A stretch of DNA of 64,000 nucleotides from Pseudomonas solani (lineage in GTDB: Bacteria > Pseudomonadota > Gammaproteobacteria > Pseudomonadales > Pseudomonadaceae): contig NZ_AP023081.1 in assembly GCF_026072635.1 (NCBI RefSeq), positions 280,501 through 344,500 on the forward strand. Reading direction: 5' to 3'. Every line of letters starts with the position of its first letter. The stretch's first letter is position 1. This document shows positions 37,701-45,361 of this stretch, piece by piece. A model generated the notes under the pieces. It saw nothing but the letters and a program-made list of their open reading frames with translations. It was not told the DNA's origin and ran no database searches. A program made the translations under genes and the position numbers.

Positions 37701-39448
37701 CTTTCGGTCCCGACGTTGCGGGTGCTGTCGGCCTTGACCAGCAGGGAGCGGCTGGCCTGCAGGCTGGCACCATCGAGCACTTCGACCGTGGAGTCGGCCT
37801 GGGCGATGGAGACCGCCAGGAAAGGGATGAGCGCCGTCAGCTCGCTGAAGTCGGCCGGGTCGACGCCGAGGGCCTTGAGCTGGTCGGGATCGTTCAGCGA
37901 GCCGATGCCGGTGATCGGCTTGATGAGGTCGCCGATCACCTTGCCCCAGGCCGCCTCGTCGGACCAGCCGTTCTCATTCTTGATGCGCAGCACGTCCGCC
38001 TTGATCGCGGCACTGTCGAAGAGCGTGCCGAGCCGCGACGGATCGACAATGGCCACGGCATTGCTGGCCAGGCTGATGTCGTTGCCCTTGAGGGTGCCCG
38101 CCACCTTCACGCTGGCATCGGCGGCGGAGTAGCCCCCCAGTTGCCGGCTGATCGCCGTGGCGCTGACCTTGATGTCGCCCTGCCTGGATTCCTCGGCATG
38201 GCTGGCATCGAGCACCGCGCCCTTCTCGATATTGACGCTGGCCACGCCCCGCTCCGGCGCCAGCAAGGTGTTGGGCTGTTTGCTCAGCCTGTCGGTGAGC
38301 TCGGCGACCGTCTGCACCTGGTCGCCTTCGCAGAAGGTGCAACCGCCATCGCTGACGGCGCTGACCTGGATGTCCCCCGAGCGGCCGGCACCGCTGGCGC
38401 GGGTGCTCAGGGTCGAGCCCGTGCGCAAATTGACGGTGCTGGCCTCGAGGGCGATCTTGCCGCCGTTCTTGCCGGCAGCGCCCTGGGTGGAGATGTTGGC
38501 GGTCGCGGTGAGCTCCAGGCTCTGGCCGCCGGACACCGAAACGTTGGCGCCGCTGCCGTCCGCCATCAGGGCCGCGAGTTCGCCGGATACCGTCGCCGAA
38601 TCGCGTCCGACGATGCGCACGGCGCCATCGGCGCGCGCCACGGCCTGCCCCACCGCCAGGCCCTCGGTGTTCACCGTGCCGCGGAACACCGCGTCGGCGA
38701 TGTCCTTGCCACCTTCGATGCGGGCACCATTGGCCACCACGGCGGCGGCGCCGAAGATGTTGACCGCTCCCACGGCGTTGACCCGGCCCTTGATCTCCAC
38801 CTTGCCGCGCTCGGTGCCGGTGTAGTCGGTGAGCGAACCGGCGTCGTTGTAGAGGCCGTTGCGCAGGTCGTCCACCAGGCGCGCGGTACCGTCCGCCGAC
38901 AGGGTGCCGACGGCGCCGGAGAGTTGCTGCATCTGCTGGGTGGACGGCGTGGTGATGGTCAGGCTGCCGACGTTGACCACGCCACTGGCGCCCACCACCA
39001 GCCCATGGGGGTCGGCGAAGATGATATGGCCGCCGATGCGGTTGCCATCGGCGAGCACGCCATTGAGGGTGCCATTGATGACGACGCGCGAGTCGTGCAC
39101 CAGGTTCACCAGGTTGCTGGCGCCACCGGGCACGTAGAGGTTGACGGTATTGCCGCTGCCCACCTGGAAGTGGCTGAAGGAGTTGAAGCCGGTCTGGCCA
39201 CGCACCGTTTCGGTGGTGATGTCCGTCACCGAGCCCTTGGTGGCGATATTGGTCGCCGTGCCGGCGTAGTGGATGACGGTGTCGCCGACCAGGTAGGAGC
39301 CCCCCGCCGCGACAATGTTGTTCGATTCGGCCCAGGCCGAAGGCACGCCCATGCCGACGAGGATGGCGGCAGCGATGCGGCTTGGCTGGAAGCGCTGGAC
39401 CGGAAGAACGCGGGGTGTGGTTCGGGGGGAGAAGCGCTCGACCGGCAT
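34616..39448 (-). CDS. TpsA piece 1: signal peptide and TPS secretion domain
   Basis: This piece has 1,610 codons from ATG 39448. An Arg-rich extended signal sequence (MPVERFSPRTTPRVLPVQRF) with hydrophobic core AAAILVGMG and cleavage after AWA leads to the TPS domain at about residues 45-290. That domain includes TGFNSFSHFQVGSGNTVNLY and the conserved turn ADPHGLVVGASG, a variant of the NPHGI/NPNG motif. Beyond it are haemagglutinin-like repeats and an unusual DGGCTFCEGD Cys pair. The final residues after GSDSGAG are out of frame because of a one-base deficit in the C-run 34730-34733. A GTG at 39481 could lengthen the N-terminus by 11 residues but lacks a ribosome site. Confidence 0.88.
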   Translation of the reverse strand: MPVERFSPRTTPRVLPVQRFQPSRIAAAILVGMGVPSAWAESNNIVAAGGSYLVGDTVIHYAGTATNIATKGSVTDITTETVRGQTGFNSFSHFQVGSGNTVNLYVPGGASNLVNLVHDSRVVINGTLNGVLADGNRIGGHIIFADPHGLVVGASGVVNVGSLTITTPSTQQMQQLSGAVGTLSADGTARLVDDLRNGLYNDAGSLTDYTGTERGKVEIKGRVNAVGAVNIFGAAAVVANGARIEGGKDIADAVFRGTVNTEGLAVGQAVARADGAVRIVGRDSATVSGELAALMADGSGANVSVSGGQSLELTATANISTQGAAGKNGGKIALEASTVNLRTGSTLSTRASGAGRSGDIQVSAVSDGGCTFCEGDQVQTVAELTDRLSKQPNTLLAPERGVASVNIEKGAVLDASHAEESRQGDIKVSATAISRQLGGYSAADASVKVAGTLKGNDISLASNAVAIVDPSRLGTLFDSAAIKADVLRIKNENGWSDEAAWGKVIGDLIKPITGIGSLNDPDQLKALGVDPADFSELTALIPFLAVSIAQADSTVEVLDGASLQASRSLLVKADSTRNVGTESFSIPVVQSLIPFNAGVVFGRISGATRVEVKSGAVLKGGQGIAVQAHSENKLDVKAEASNGHDAEGKPATTTGFAAAMANTALTTTAQVNAGASLNTRGDVSVLALSEQDISNTASFKSIGNGAAGGAVLALSVLDSDTRAAFDANLSGARNLNVSATNLVSRQHNEATSQAGKSLADFIKFRAMGTVDPIKNFVLSKFKEVNPTQPSDSKFRLAASLALVVSDQQAEASIGKGSQLSLSGDLSHTALQEIRNLHNLSNSTVNGSKRGSDQNDYSLSMAVAIATLNQGTRALVGDGAQIAAQRIGIGANYIQPLNLNGFDRWSSLSDIGKRMISLSGWPSDLAGKFSTQYANSQGSSDELAITGSVSVLTNLVDTRAWVGDKVRLDALTTGEQPWQSSPLAQLAERRDGKGQLIPLSAMASDRRWDWAQPITVAAGNQLGQLAIAGNIGMFLFGTNVGGEAASPSDGKPTALGGALNVQTVSSKAVAGIGAQSVVKAGGVQVQALQDDLILAISPSAGSGVSAAANGAAVANTLTSTVNASIHNTASVEAGRVGVQAEHRLGLWTASGAVAFGAGAGVGGGLALNVLTTDVDALVGNNRNWRPSVMGQGLDASGKGIWKANLLDVQALSSGQSGAFAIAGAVVKGKEEKKQQEDATQKAGDIGKPTVELADSFGQALLQSITLGVVNVTPALSSLASTAGKVKDAVSEAPSKIASGWDSIKKMFGKQDAGSGPDGGGSDSGGQGKGFSIAAAGSSSINVSRQRSRADLGDIVLDPRDPAQGGSKVQVLALNQTHQFSGSGAGALTLAGKQKSESSSALSGALAYNHLMNETDARVGNVLLRGNDLLQVQALSAGDQIAMGLGLAAATAGSETNVAVALSGSAAYMGNRTRARVENSQVEQREAAPGSIEVSAYDRARVMLGGGAFAGSKGNGGSAGGSLVVGVLANELAAEWLGSSASHFARMDVAAASASRVLAGALAGAVSTGSDSGAGRDRCWRWCWPTRSRRASTPIRPRGAAAPCCRRCRAVR

Positions 39449-39561
39449 GTTGGACCTCACTGTCACGAAAGGAAATTTCACGGATGGTGAATTTTCTCTA
39501 TTCGCTATAAGCGAGGGCTAGGAGACGCCGTTCATGCTTGTGAACGGCCATTCATACCCGC
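39449..39561 (-). promoter_or_regulatory. Leader between response regulator and tpsA, with palindromes
   Basis: This 113-bp gap is the most AT-rich part of the locus. It holds three inverted repeats: GCCGTTCA / TGAACGGC with a 6-base loop (39527-39548), TCGCT-ATA-AGCGA near 39502-39514, and TTCAC / GTGAA (39477-39491). An AT-rich stretch (TATAGCGAATAGAGAAAAT on the minus strand) could supply a -10 region. The upstream-encoded OmpR-type regulator is the natural candidate to bind here; this is inferred. Confidence 0.5.
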
Positions 39562-40290
39562 CTAGTGAGCGGGGCCGCCGCCGATCTCGTCGTCAGTCGC
39601 CAGCCTGTAACCCTTGCCGTAGACGGTCAGGATCAGTTGCGGCCGATTGGCGTTGAGTTCCAGTTTGCGACGCAGGCGTACCACCAGCGCATCCACGGTG
39701 CGCACATCGACCTGCTCGTCGGTTCCCTGGCCACGGCGCACGCAGTGGAGCAGATCATGGCGGCTGATGGCGCTGCCGCGCCGCTCGATCAGGCCGATCA
39801 GCAGGGCGAACTCGCCGGGCGTGAGGTTAACGTCCTGGCCCTGCGGGTCGTAGATGCGCCGGCGCAGCAGGTCCACGCGAAAACGCCCCAGGTGCAGGTT
39901 GAAGTCGCCGACCCGCTCTCCCCCGCCACAGCGGCGCAGCAGGCTGCGCACCTGGGCCTGGAGGATGTTCAGGTTCAGCGGCTTGGTGAGGTAGCCATCG
40001 GCGCCGGCATCGAGGCCCACGACCCGGTCGTAGTCCTCGTCGCGCACCGTCACCAGGATGATGCCGAGCTGCGGGTGGCGGCGCCGCAGCTGCGCCGTAA
40101 CGGTCAGCCCGTCCAGGTCGGGAAGGCCGATGTCCAGCAGCACCAGCGCCGGATTCTGGGCCTGCACCAGTTCCAGGCATTGCCACCCCGAATCGGTGGC
40201 GTGCACCTCGTACCCCGCTTTCTGCAGGTAGAGCACCATCATGTCGCGGATCTCGGGAGCATCCTCCACCACCACCAGCTTATCGGCCAT
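39562..40290 (-). CDS. OmpR-family response regulator beside the adhesin locus
   Basis: The 242-residue protein has a receiver domain (residues 4-120) with acidic pocket EDAPE, phospho-acceptor Asp in LVLLDIGLPDLDG near residue 52, and Lys in LTKPLN near 103. A winged-helix DNA-binding domain follows (LTPGEFALLIGLIERRG, then VYGKGYRLA). The start MADKLVVVEDAPE is preceded by GGAG. It lies 64 bp after the hybrid kinase and 113 bp before tpsA on the same strand, making it the likely switch for the adhesin operon. The signal is unknown. Confidence 0.92.
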   Translation of the reverse strand: MADKLVVVEDAPEIRDMMVLYLQKAGYEVHATDSGWQCLELVQAQNPALVLLDIGLPDLDGLTVTAQLRRRHPQLGIILVTVRDEDYDRVVGLDAGADGYLTKPLNLNILQAQVRSLLRRCGGGERVGDFNLHLGRFRVDLLRRRIYDPQGQDVNLTPGEFALLIGLIERRGSAISRHDLLHCVRRGQGTDEQVDVRTVDALVVRLRRKLELNANRPQLILTVYGKGYRLATDDEIGGGPAH

Positions 40291-40354
40291 CACTCCATTT
40301 TCCCTGTTTCGGACCGGCGCGGATTCTGACTCAAAGCGCTGGCGGGTTGCCACC

Positions 40355-43062
40355 TCATGCGTCAGTTCGCCTCAGGGCAGCTTCGACCGCGAGCCGATCC
40401 TCGAGCAGCACCAGATGGCGGTCGAGCACCGCCAGCAACGCCGGGACCTGCTCCGGACGGCGCGTACGCTCCGCTGCCTGGGCCAGTTGATCGAGCCCGA
40501 AGTTGAGCGTGCTGCCGCGCAGGCGGTGGCACAGCGCCTCCAGTTGCTCGGTGCCCCGCCCGCCATCGGGCAGCGAGGCGAGCGACGCCCGTATCTCGCG
40601 CAACGAGGTGCACAGGGTCGGCAGGAGACGATCGAACAGCGCGGCGCCGAGCCAGCCGCGCAGCATCGCGAGACGCTCCTGGGACAGCTCCTCGGTCTGC
40701 TTTCCCGCCATCGGGACGGGCGACTCCCAGCTCTCCAGGACGGCCAGCAAGGCCTCGCGATGCAGGGGTTTGGCCAGCACGCCGCTCAGGCCGGCCTCCC
40801 GGCACTGCTGGGGGTCCAGGTCAGCCGCGTTGGCGGTCAGGGCCAGCAGCAGCGGCCTGGGCCCGCTGGCCCCTCGAGAATCCTGCGGCTGGCGGCGAGC
40901 CCGTCGATGTCGGGCAGGCGCATGTCCATCAGCACCAGGTCGTAGGGGGTGGCCAGGCAGGAGGCGACCGCTTCGAGGCCGGAGCTGGCCGTGCCGACCT
41001 GGCAGCCCCAGCTCTGTAGCAACTCGGCGGTCACCAGGCGGCTGACCTCCACGTCCTCCACCAGCAGCACGCGCATGCCCTGCAGCTGGGCGACCTCGTC
41101 CGCGCCCGGCTCGGGCTCGTCGACCTCCGGCCAGGGCAGCGCCAGGCGCATGGTGGTGCCGCGCCCGGGCGCACTGTCCAGGGTCAGCTGCCCGCCGATC
41201 AGGGCGGCCAGCCGCGCGCTGATGTACAGGCCCAGGCCGATGCCGGGGCGGTCGGATAGCGGGTCCCGCACGAAGGCGTCGAAGATGCTGGCCTGCAGCT
41301 CGGGGCGGATACCGGGGCCGGTGTCCCGAACCTCGATGAGGAGGCCGTCGCCGTCCCTGTCCAGGCGGATGACCACCTCCCCGCTCTCGGTGAACTTCAG
41401 GGCATTGCCCAGCAGGTTGAAGAGGATCTGCCGCAGCGGCTTCGGGTTGCCCAGCACGAAGGCCGGCAGGCCGGCCGCGCAGGCGGTCGACAGCCGCAGG
41501 GCGCGCGCCTCGGCCTGGGGCTGGAAGATCGCGGCGCACTCCTCGACCAGGCGCACGGGGGAGAAGGCCTGGGCCGGGGGCAGCTCCAGCTGCTCCGCGC
41601 GGCTGAGCAGCATCAGGCCGTCGAGCACGTCGGTGAGGCTCTGCGCCGCGCTCTGTACGGTCTCGATGCGCTGCTGCTGGCGACCATCCAGCCCGCCCTG
41701 ATCGAGGAGCTGGAGGTGCCCCTGGATGGCCACCAAGGGCGTGCGCAGTTCGTGGCTGAGCATCGCCTGGCGCTCCAGCGACTGTTGCGCCTCGTGCAGC
41801 GCCTGGTCACGGGCCACCGCCAGCGCCCGGGTGCGCTCGTCGACCCGGGCCTCCAGCGAGGCGTTGAGGCGCTGGAGATCGTCGCGCAACTGGTTGCTGT
41901 GCTGCAGCGCGGCGATGACCCGGCTGCCCACCACCAGGCCGTGGGAGAGGAGGAAGAACAGCACCCCCACCGGGATGAGATTGAGCGTCGAGACGCTGAA
42001 GGAGTACATCAGCAGGTCGTTGACGATGGTGGCGTCCATCACCACCATCCCCAGCAGCACCCACAGGGCACCCGCCCGGCGACGCCTGGCAGCCAGCAGC
42101 AGGGCGCCGAGGAAGTACAGCTCGCTGAGCAGCAGCCACAGGGCACAGGGGTCGCGCAGCAGGGTGAAGAAGTGCGCGGGCAGCAGCAGCGTCAGGGCGG
42201 CACCGAGCACACCCACGCCGGCCAGCAGCACCACGAGCCGGCGCGACAGCTCCCTCGGGAACAGGCGCAGCAGGAGGAAGCCGTAGGCCGGCGCGAACAG
42301 GTGCCCGGACAGGTACTCGATGCGGTAGATCCAGAGCGCCGGCCATTGGAGGTAGTGGTCCAGCAACTCGCCGCTGGAGGCCGCGCGCATCCCGGCCAGC
42401 ACCAGCATGGCGGCCAGCGGCGCACCGCCCAGCGAGCGCGCCGCGCTGCGGTCGAGCAGGCCCATGAACAGCGCCATCATGAAGGCCGCGCCGACGGTCA
42501 GCAGGTAGAGGGCACGCTGGCGGCTCGCGTCCATCTGCAGCGTCTGCAGGGTGCCGGCCCTGACGGCCATGTCGATGCCGCCCTCGTGGTGGAAGTGGTT
42601 GGACAGCTCGATGCGGATGTCCACCTGCGTGTGCCCCTGTGGCAGGGGCACGATGGCCGATTGCAGGCGCGGCACCTCGTCCTGCGCATCGCCCGGCCGC
42701 CCGCGCTCCAGCACCAGGGCGCCGTCGACCCAGACCCGCGCCGCCGACTTGAAGTCATCGAAGTACAGCGCCAGCTGGCGGGCATGGGCAGGCAGCAGCA
42801 GCTGGCTGCGCAGCTCCACCCGGCCGAACCCCACCTCCCCCCAGAAGGTCGGGGTGCCCTTGCCCCAGGTGAAGGGGATGCGCACCTGCTGCTCGGCGCG
42901 CTCCGGCTCGATCCAGGTCAGCCGCCAGTCGCCGTCCAGCGCGTGCATGGGCTGCAGCTCGGGGTTCCAGTCACGCAGGTCGATGGGGGCGACGGCCTGT
43001 GCCGGTGCGGCGAGCAGCCACGACAGCAGGAAGAGGCAGGGAAGCAGGCTGAGACGGATCAC
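40355..43062 (-). CDS. 7TMR-DISM hybrid sensor kinase with receiver and Hpt domains; one apparent frameshift
   Basis: With one base added to the C-run 40870-40873 the gene encodes 902 residues. The order is signal peptide (1-23, ending AQA), a DISM-type extracellular beta domain (about 30-165), seven membrane helices (about 175-380), a coiled coil, HisKA (LSHELRTPLVAI), ATPase (NLLGNALKF, GPGIRPE, GIGLGLYI), a receiver (VEDVEVS, LVLMDMRLPDIDG) and a C-terminal Hpt with CHRLRGSTLNFG. All phosphorelay residues are present. As read here, the first frame stops after RRILEGPAGPGRCCWP, just inside the receiver's end. The start is a GTG with GAGGAG upstream. It is upstream of the OmpR-type regulator and the giant adhesin, and its partner is inferred from position. 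Confidence 0.88.
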
Positions 43063-43172
43063 GAGCGAGGCGCTCCTCGGGACGAGAGGCCGGCACGCAA
43101 CGCTGACGGCGGGGAGCGCAGTCTAGGGGATGAGGAGGCAGGCTGTGAATCCACCCCGCCGGAGTGGGCAGA

Positions 43173-43197
43173 GCGCGGCGGCACCGGGCCGCCGCGC
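43173..43197 (-). terminator. Hairpin downstream of the pedH-type gene
   Basis: GCGCGGCGGC and GCCGCCGCGC pair perfectly over 10 bp with a 5-base loop, starting eight bases after the stop of the quinoprotein gene. It probably separates that gene from the kinase downstream. No U-tract is present. Confidence 0.55.
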
Positions 43198-43205
43198 CCG
43201 CTCCG

Positions 43206-44984
43206 TCAGCGCTTGGCCACTAGGTCCTTGGGCAGCTTGAAGGTCCAGATCATGCCGCCCTGGTCCAGGTCCTTGATGCGCTTGGCCACCTCGCCGCCCC
43301 ACAGCGGCACGGCGCCGCCCCAGCCGGAGACCACGGTGACGTACTGCTCGCCGTCCATCTCCCAGGTGACCGGGGAGGCGATCACGCCGGAGCCGGTGTT
43401 GAACTCGTAGAGCTTCTTGCCGGTCCTGGCGTCGAAGGCCATCAGGAAGCCTTCCGGGTTGCCGGTGAACACCAGGTTGCCCTTGGTGGCCAGCACGCCG
43501 CCCCACAGCGGCGCGTAGTTTTCATAGCGCCAGACTTGCTTGCCGGTCTTCGGGTCGATGGCGCGCAGCACGCCGATGTAGCCTTCGTTCAGCGGCTTGA
43601 TGGTGAAGCCCGCGCCCAGGTAGGCCGCGCCCTTCTTGTAGGTCACGCCCTCGTTCCACATATCCATGCCCCACTCGTTGGAGGGCACGTAGAACAGGCC
43701 GGTGTCCTGGCTGTAGGCCATGGGCATCCAGTTCTTGCCGCCGAGGAAGGACGGCGCGACGAACACCGAGGTGCCCTTCTTCGCATCCCCCGGTGCACCG
43801 GGGCGGTGGGCGTCGTCGTAGATGGGCCGGCCGTTCTTGTCCAGGCCCTTGGCCCAGGTGACCTTGTCGACGAAGGGGAAGCCACGGATGAATTTGCCGT
43901 TGGTGCGGTCGAGCACATAGAAGAAGCCGTTGCGGTCGGCGGTGCCGGCGGCCTTGATGGTCTTGCCGCCATCCTGGTAGTCGAACGACACCAGCTCGTT
44001 GACGCCGTCGTAGTCCCAGCCGTCGTGCGGGGTGGTCTGGAAGTGCCACTTGATCGAGCCGTCCTCCGGGTTCAGCGCCAGGCGCGAGGAGGAGAACAGG
44101 TTGTCGCCGGGGCGCAGGTGGGAGTTCCACGGCGAGGGGTTGCCGGTGCCGATGAACAGCGAGTCGGTGCTCGGGTCGTAGTAGCCGCCCAGCCAGGGCG
44201 CGGCGCCGCCGGTCTTCCACAGGTCGCCCGGCCAGGTCTTGCCCGCTTCGCCGCCGGAGATGCCGTTCTCCACAGCCTTGCCGTCCTTGTAGACGTAGCC
44301 CATGTGGCCTTCCACGGTGGGGCGGCTCCACAGCAGGTTGCCGGTGGCGGGGTCATAGGCCTCGATCTTGCCGACCACGCCGAACTCGCCGCCGGCGACG
44401 CCGGTGATCAGCTTGCCCTTGGCGATCAGCGGTGCGGCGGAGATGGAGTAGCCGGCCTTGTAGTCGGCCACGGTCTTCTTCCACACCACCTTGCCGGTGT
44501 CCTTGTTCAGCGCCACCAGCTTGGCGTCGAGGGTGCCGAAGATCACCAGGTCGCCGTACAGGGCCACGCCCCGGTTGATCACGTCGCAGCAGGGCATGAT
44601 GCCGTCGGGCAGGCGCGCGTCGTACTGCCAGAGCTTCTTGCCGGTGCGCGCGTCAGCGGCGAACACCCGCGAGTAGGAGGCGGTGACGTACATCACGCCG
44701 TCCTTGATCAGCGGCTGCGCCTGCTGGCCGCGCTGCTTCTCGCCGCCGAAGGACAGCGCCCAGACCGGGCGCAGTTCCTTGACGTTGTCGGTGTTGAGCG
44801 TGTCCAGCGTGCTGTAGCGCTGGCCCTGCTGGTTGAGGCCGTTGACCACGATCTGGTCATTGCGCTTGCCGGCATCGCTGATGTCCTGGTCGGTGACGCC
44901 CGCCCAGGCCGACAGGCTGGCGAGGGTCATGGCGGCGAACAGCGCCGTGCGGACGAAAGGCTGGGTGAAACCGGTGGGGTTCAT
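43206..44984 (-). CDS. pedH: PedH-type lanthanide-dependent PQQ alcohol dehydrogenase
   Basis: The 592-residue periplasmic quinoprotein has a signal peptide ending AWA (residue 28) and an eight-bladed propeller with repeated W-docking motifs. The disulphide pair is Cys132-Cys133 (MPCCDVINRG). The active site reads HDGWDYDG: catalytic Asp324 is followed two residues later by Asp326, the extra ligand that marks lanthanide-using enzymes (XoxF, PedH). ExaA in this window has Ser at the same place. There is no cytochrome domain, so electrons go to a separate cytochrome c, presumably the c550 gene at 49238. The start MNPTGF has a GAGGTAG ribosome site. The gene is separated from the rest of the ped cluster by an IS110 insertion. 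A regulon motif and a palindrome lie upstream. Confidence 0.92.
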   Translation of the reverse strand: MNPTGFTQPFVRTALFAAMTLASLSAWAGVTDQDISDAGKRNDQIVVNGLNQQGQRYSTLDTLNTDNVKELRPVWALSFGGEKQRGQQAQPLIKDGVMYVTASYSRVFAADARTGKKLWQYDARLPDGIMPCCDVINRGVALYGDLVIFGTLDAKLVALNKDTGKVVWKKTVADYKAGYSISAAPLIAKGKLITGVAGGEFGVVGKIEAYDPATGNLLWSRPTVEGHMGYVYKDGKAVENGISGGEAGKTWPGDLWKTGGAAPWLGGYYDPSTDSLFIGTGNPSPWNSHLRPGDNLFSSSRLALNPEDGSIKWHFQTTPHDGWDYDGVNELVSFDYQDGGKTIKAAGTADRNGFFYVLDRTNGKFIRGFPFVDKVTWAKGLDKNGRPIYDDAHRPGAPGDAKKGTSVFVAPSFLGGKNWMPMAYSQDTGLFYVPSNEWGMDMWNEGVTYKKGAAYLGAGFTIKPLNEGYIGVLRAIDPKTGKQVWRYENYAPLWGGVLATKGNLVFTGNPEGFLMAFDARTGKKLYEFNTGSGVIASPVTWEMDGEQYVTVVSGWGGAVPLWGGEVAKRIKDLDQGGMIWTFKLPKDLVAKR

Positions 44985-45016
44985 TGCGGCTACCTCTGCG
45001 GGCTTGTTGTTGTCAT

Positions 45017-45033
45017 CCGGGAAAATTTCCCGG
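45017..45033. promoter_or_regulatory. Perfect palindrome in the pedH leader
   Basis: CCGGGAAAATTTCCCGG is symmetrical with 8-bp arms around one base. It lies 32 bp before the pedH ATG, where a bound protein would block initiation. A 13-of-15 match (GGGAAGTTTTCCCGG) lies upstream of exaA. EraR/PedR2 is the inferred binder. Confidence 0.5.
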
Positions 45034-45093
45034 TCTGCCGCGAATTCTTGGTTCGCCCGCCCTCCCCGCCAATTCACCTCAGTGCGGAGATTC

Positions 45094-45107
45094 GTAGTTC
45101 CTTGGTA
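45094..45107. promoter_or_regulatory. Regulon motif copy (pedH)
   Basis: GTAGTTCCTTGGTA carries the TTGGTA half intact, with the left half less conserved. It lies 109 bp upstream of pedH, and its centre is 75.5 bp from the centre of the palindrome at 45017-45033. Confidence 0.6.
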
Positions 45108-45198
45108 GCAATACCGGCCCACCCGGTTCCAGGGGCGCTGGGTGGGCACAGGATCGGCGTAGGTGGGCTTGGGCGTGGGTCGGCGGGTGGGCGGGTGG

Positions 45199-45320
45199 GC
45201 GTAGGGTGGGCTTCAGCCCACCGCTCCCGCTCCCAGCCCCAGGCAACGAACGATCGGGCACGACGGCGTGCCCCACCCGACTCCATCTGGTGGAGGTAAA
45301 GAGCGACCTCCACCCTACGC
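45199..45320. repeat. REP-like element with 11-bp terminal inverted repeats
   Basis: GCGTAGGGTGG (45199-45209) is exactly complementary to CCACCCTACGC (45310-45320). Inside lies a 9-bp hairpin GGTGGAGGT / ACCTCCACC with loop AAAGAGCG (45289-45314), of the same family as those at 9450-9475 and 13499-13523. Confidence 0.7.
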
Positions 45321-45361
45321 CCAGGGGGTACGCCTGCGCTGGGTGGGAACGCAGAACAGGT

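Larger units (their letters stand above)
20249..39448 (-). pseudogene. Giant TpsA filamentous adhesin, LktA-like, about 6,400 aa; frame broken three times
   Basis: Four consecutive open frames are pieces of one gene. Adding one base at each of three C-runs (34730-34733, 33485-33488, 29856-29860) joins them into a single 6,401-codon frame ending two bases before tpsB. The start is ATG 39448 with a GAGG ribosome site; a long signal peptide of about 40 residues ends near AWA. The N-terminal secretion domain of FHA type follows, then thousands of residues of beta-helix-like repeats. The alternating VGGS-x-NVI units resemble the LktA family of filamentous adhesins. No VENN motif or recognisable C-terminal toxin is seen, so an adhesin is more likely than a contact-inhibition toxin. 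The breaks are probably sequencing errors, so the gene may be intact. It lies 113 bp downstream of the response regulator. Confidence 0.85.

Noticed and set aside
20249..39448. Contact-dependent inhibition (CdiA) toxin system
   Set aside because: No VENN-type motif, no variable toxin tip and no small immunity gene follow; TpsB is immediately downstream, followed by SapC. An adhesin fits better.
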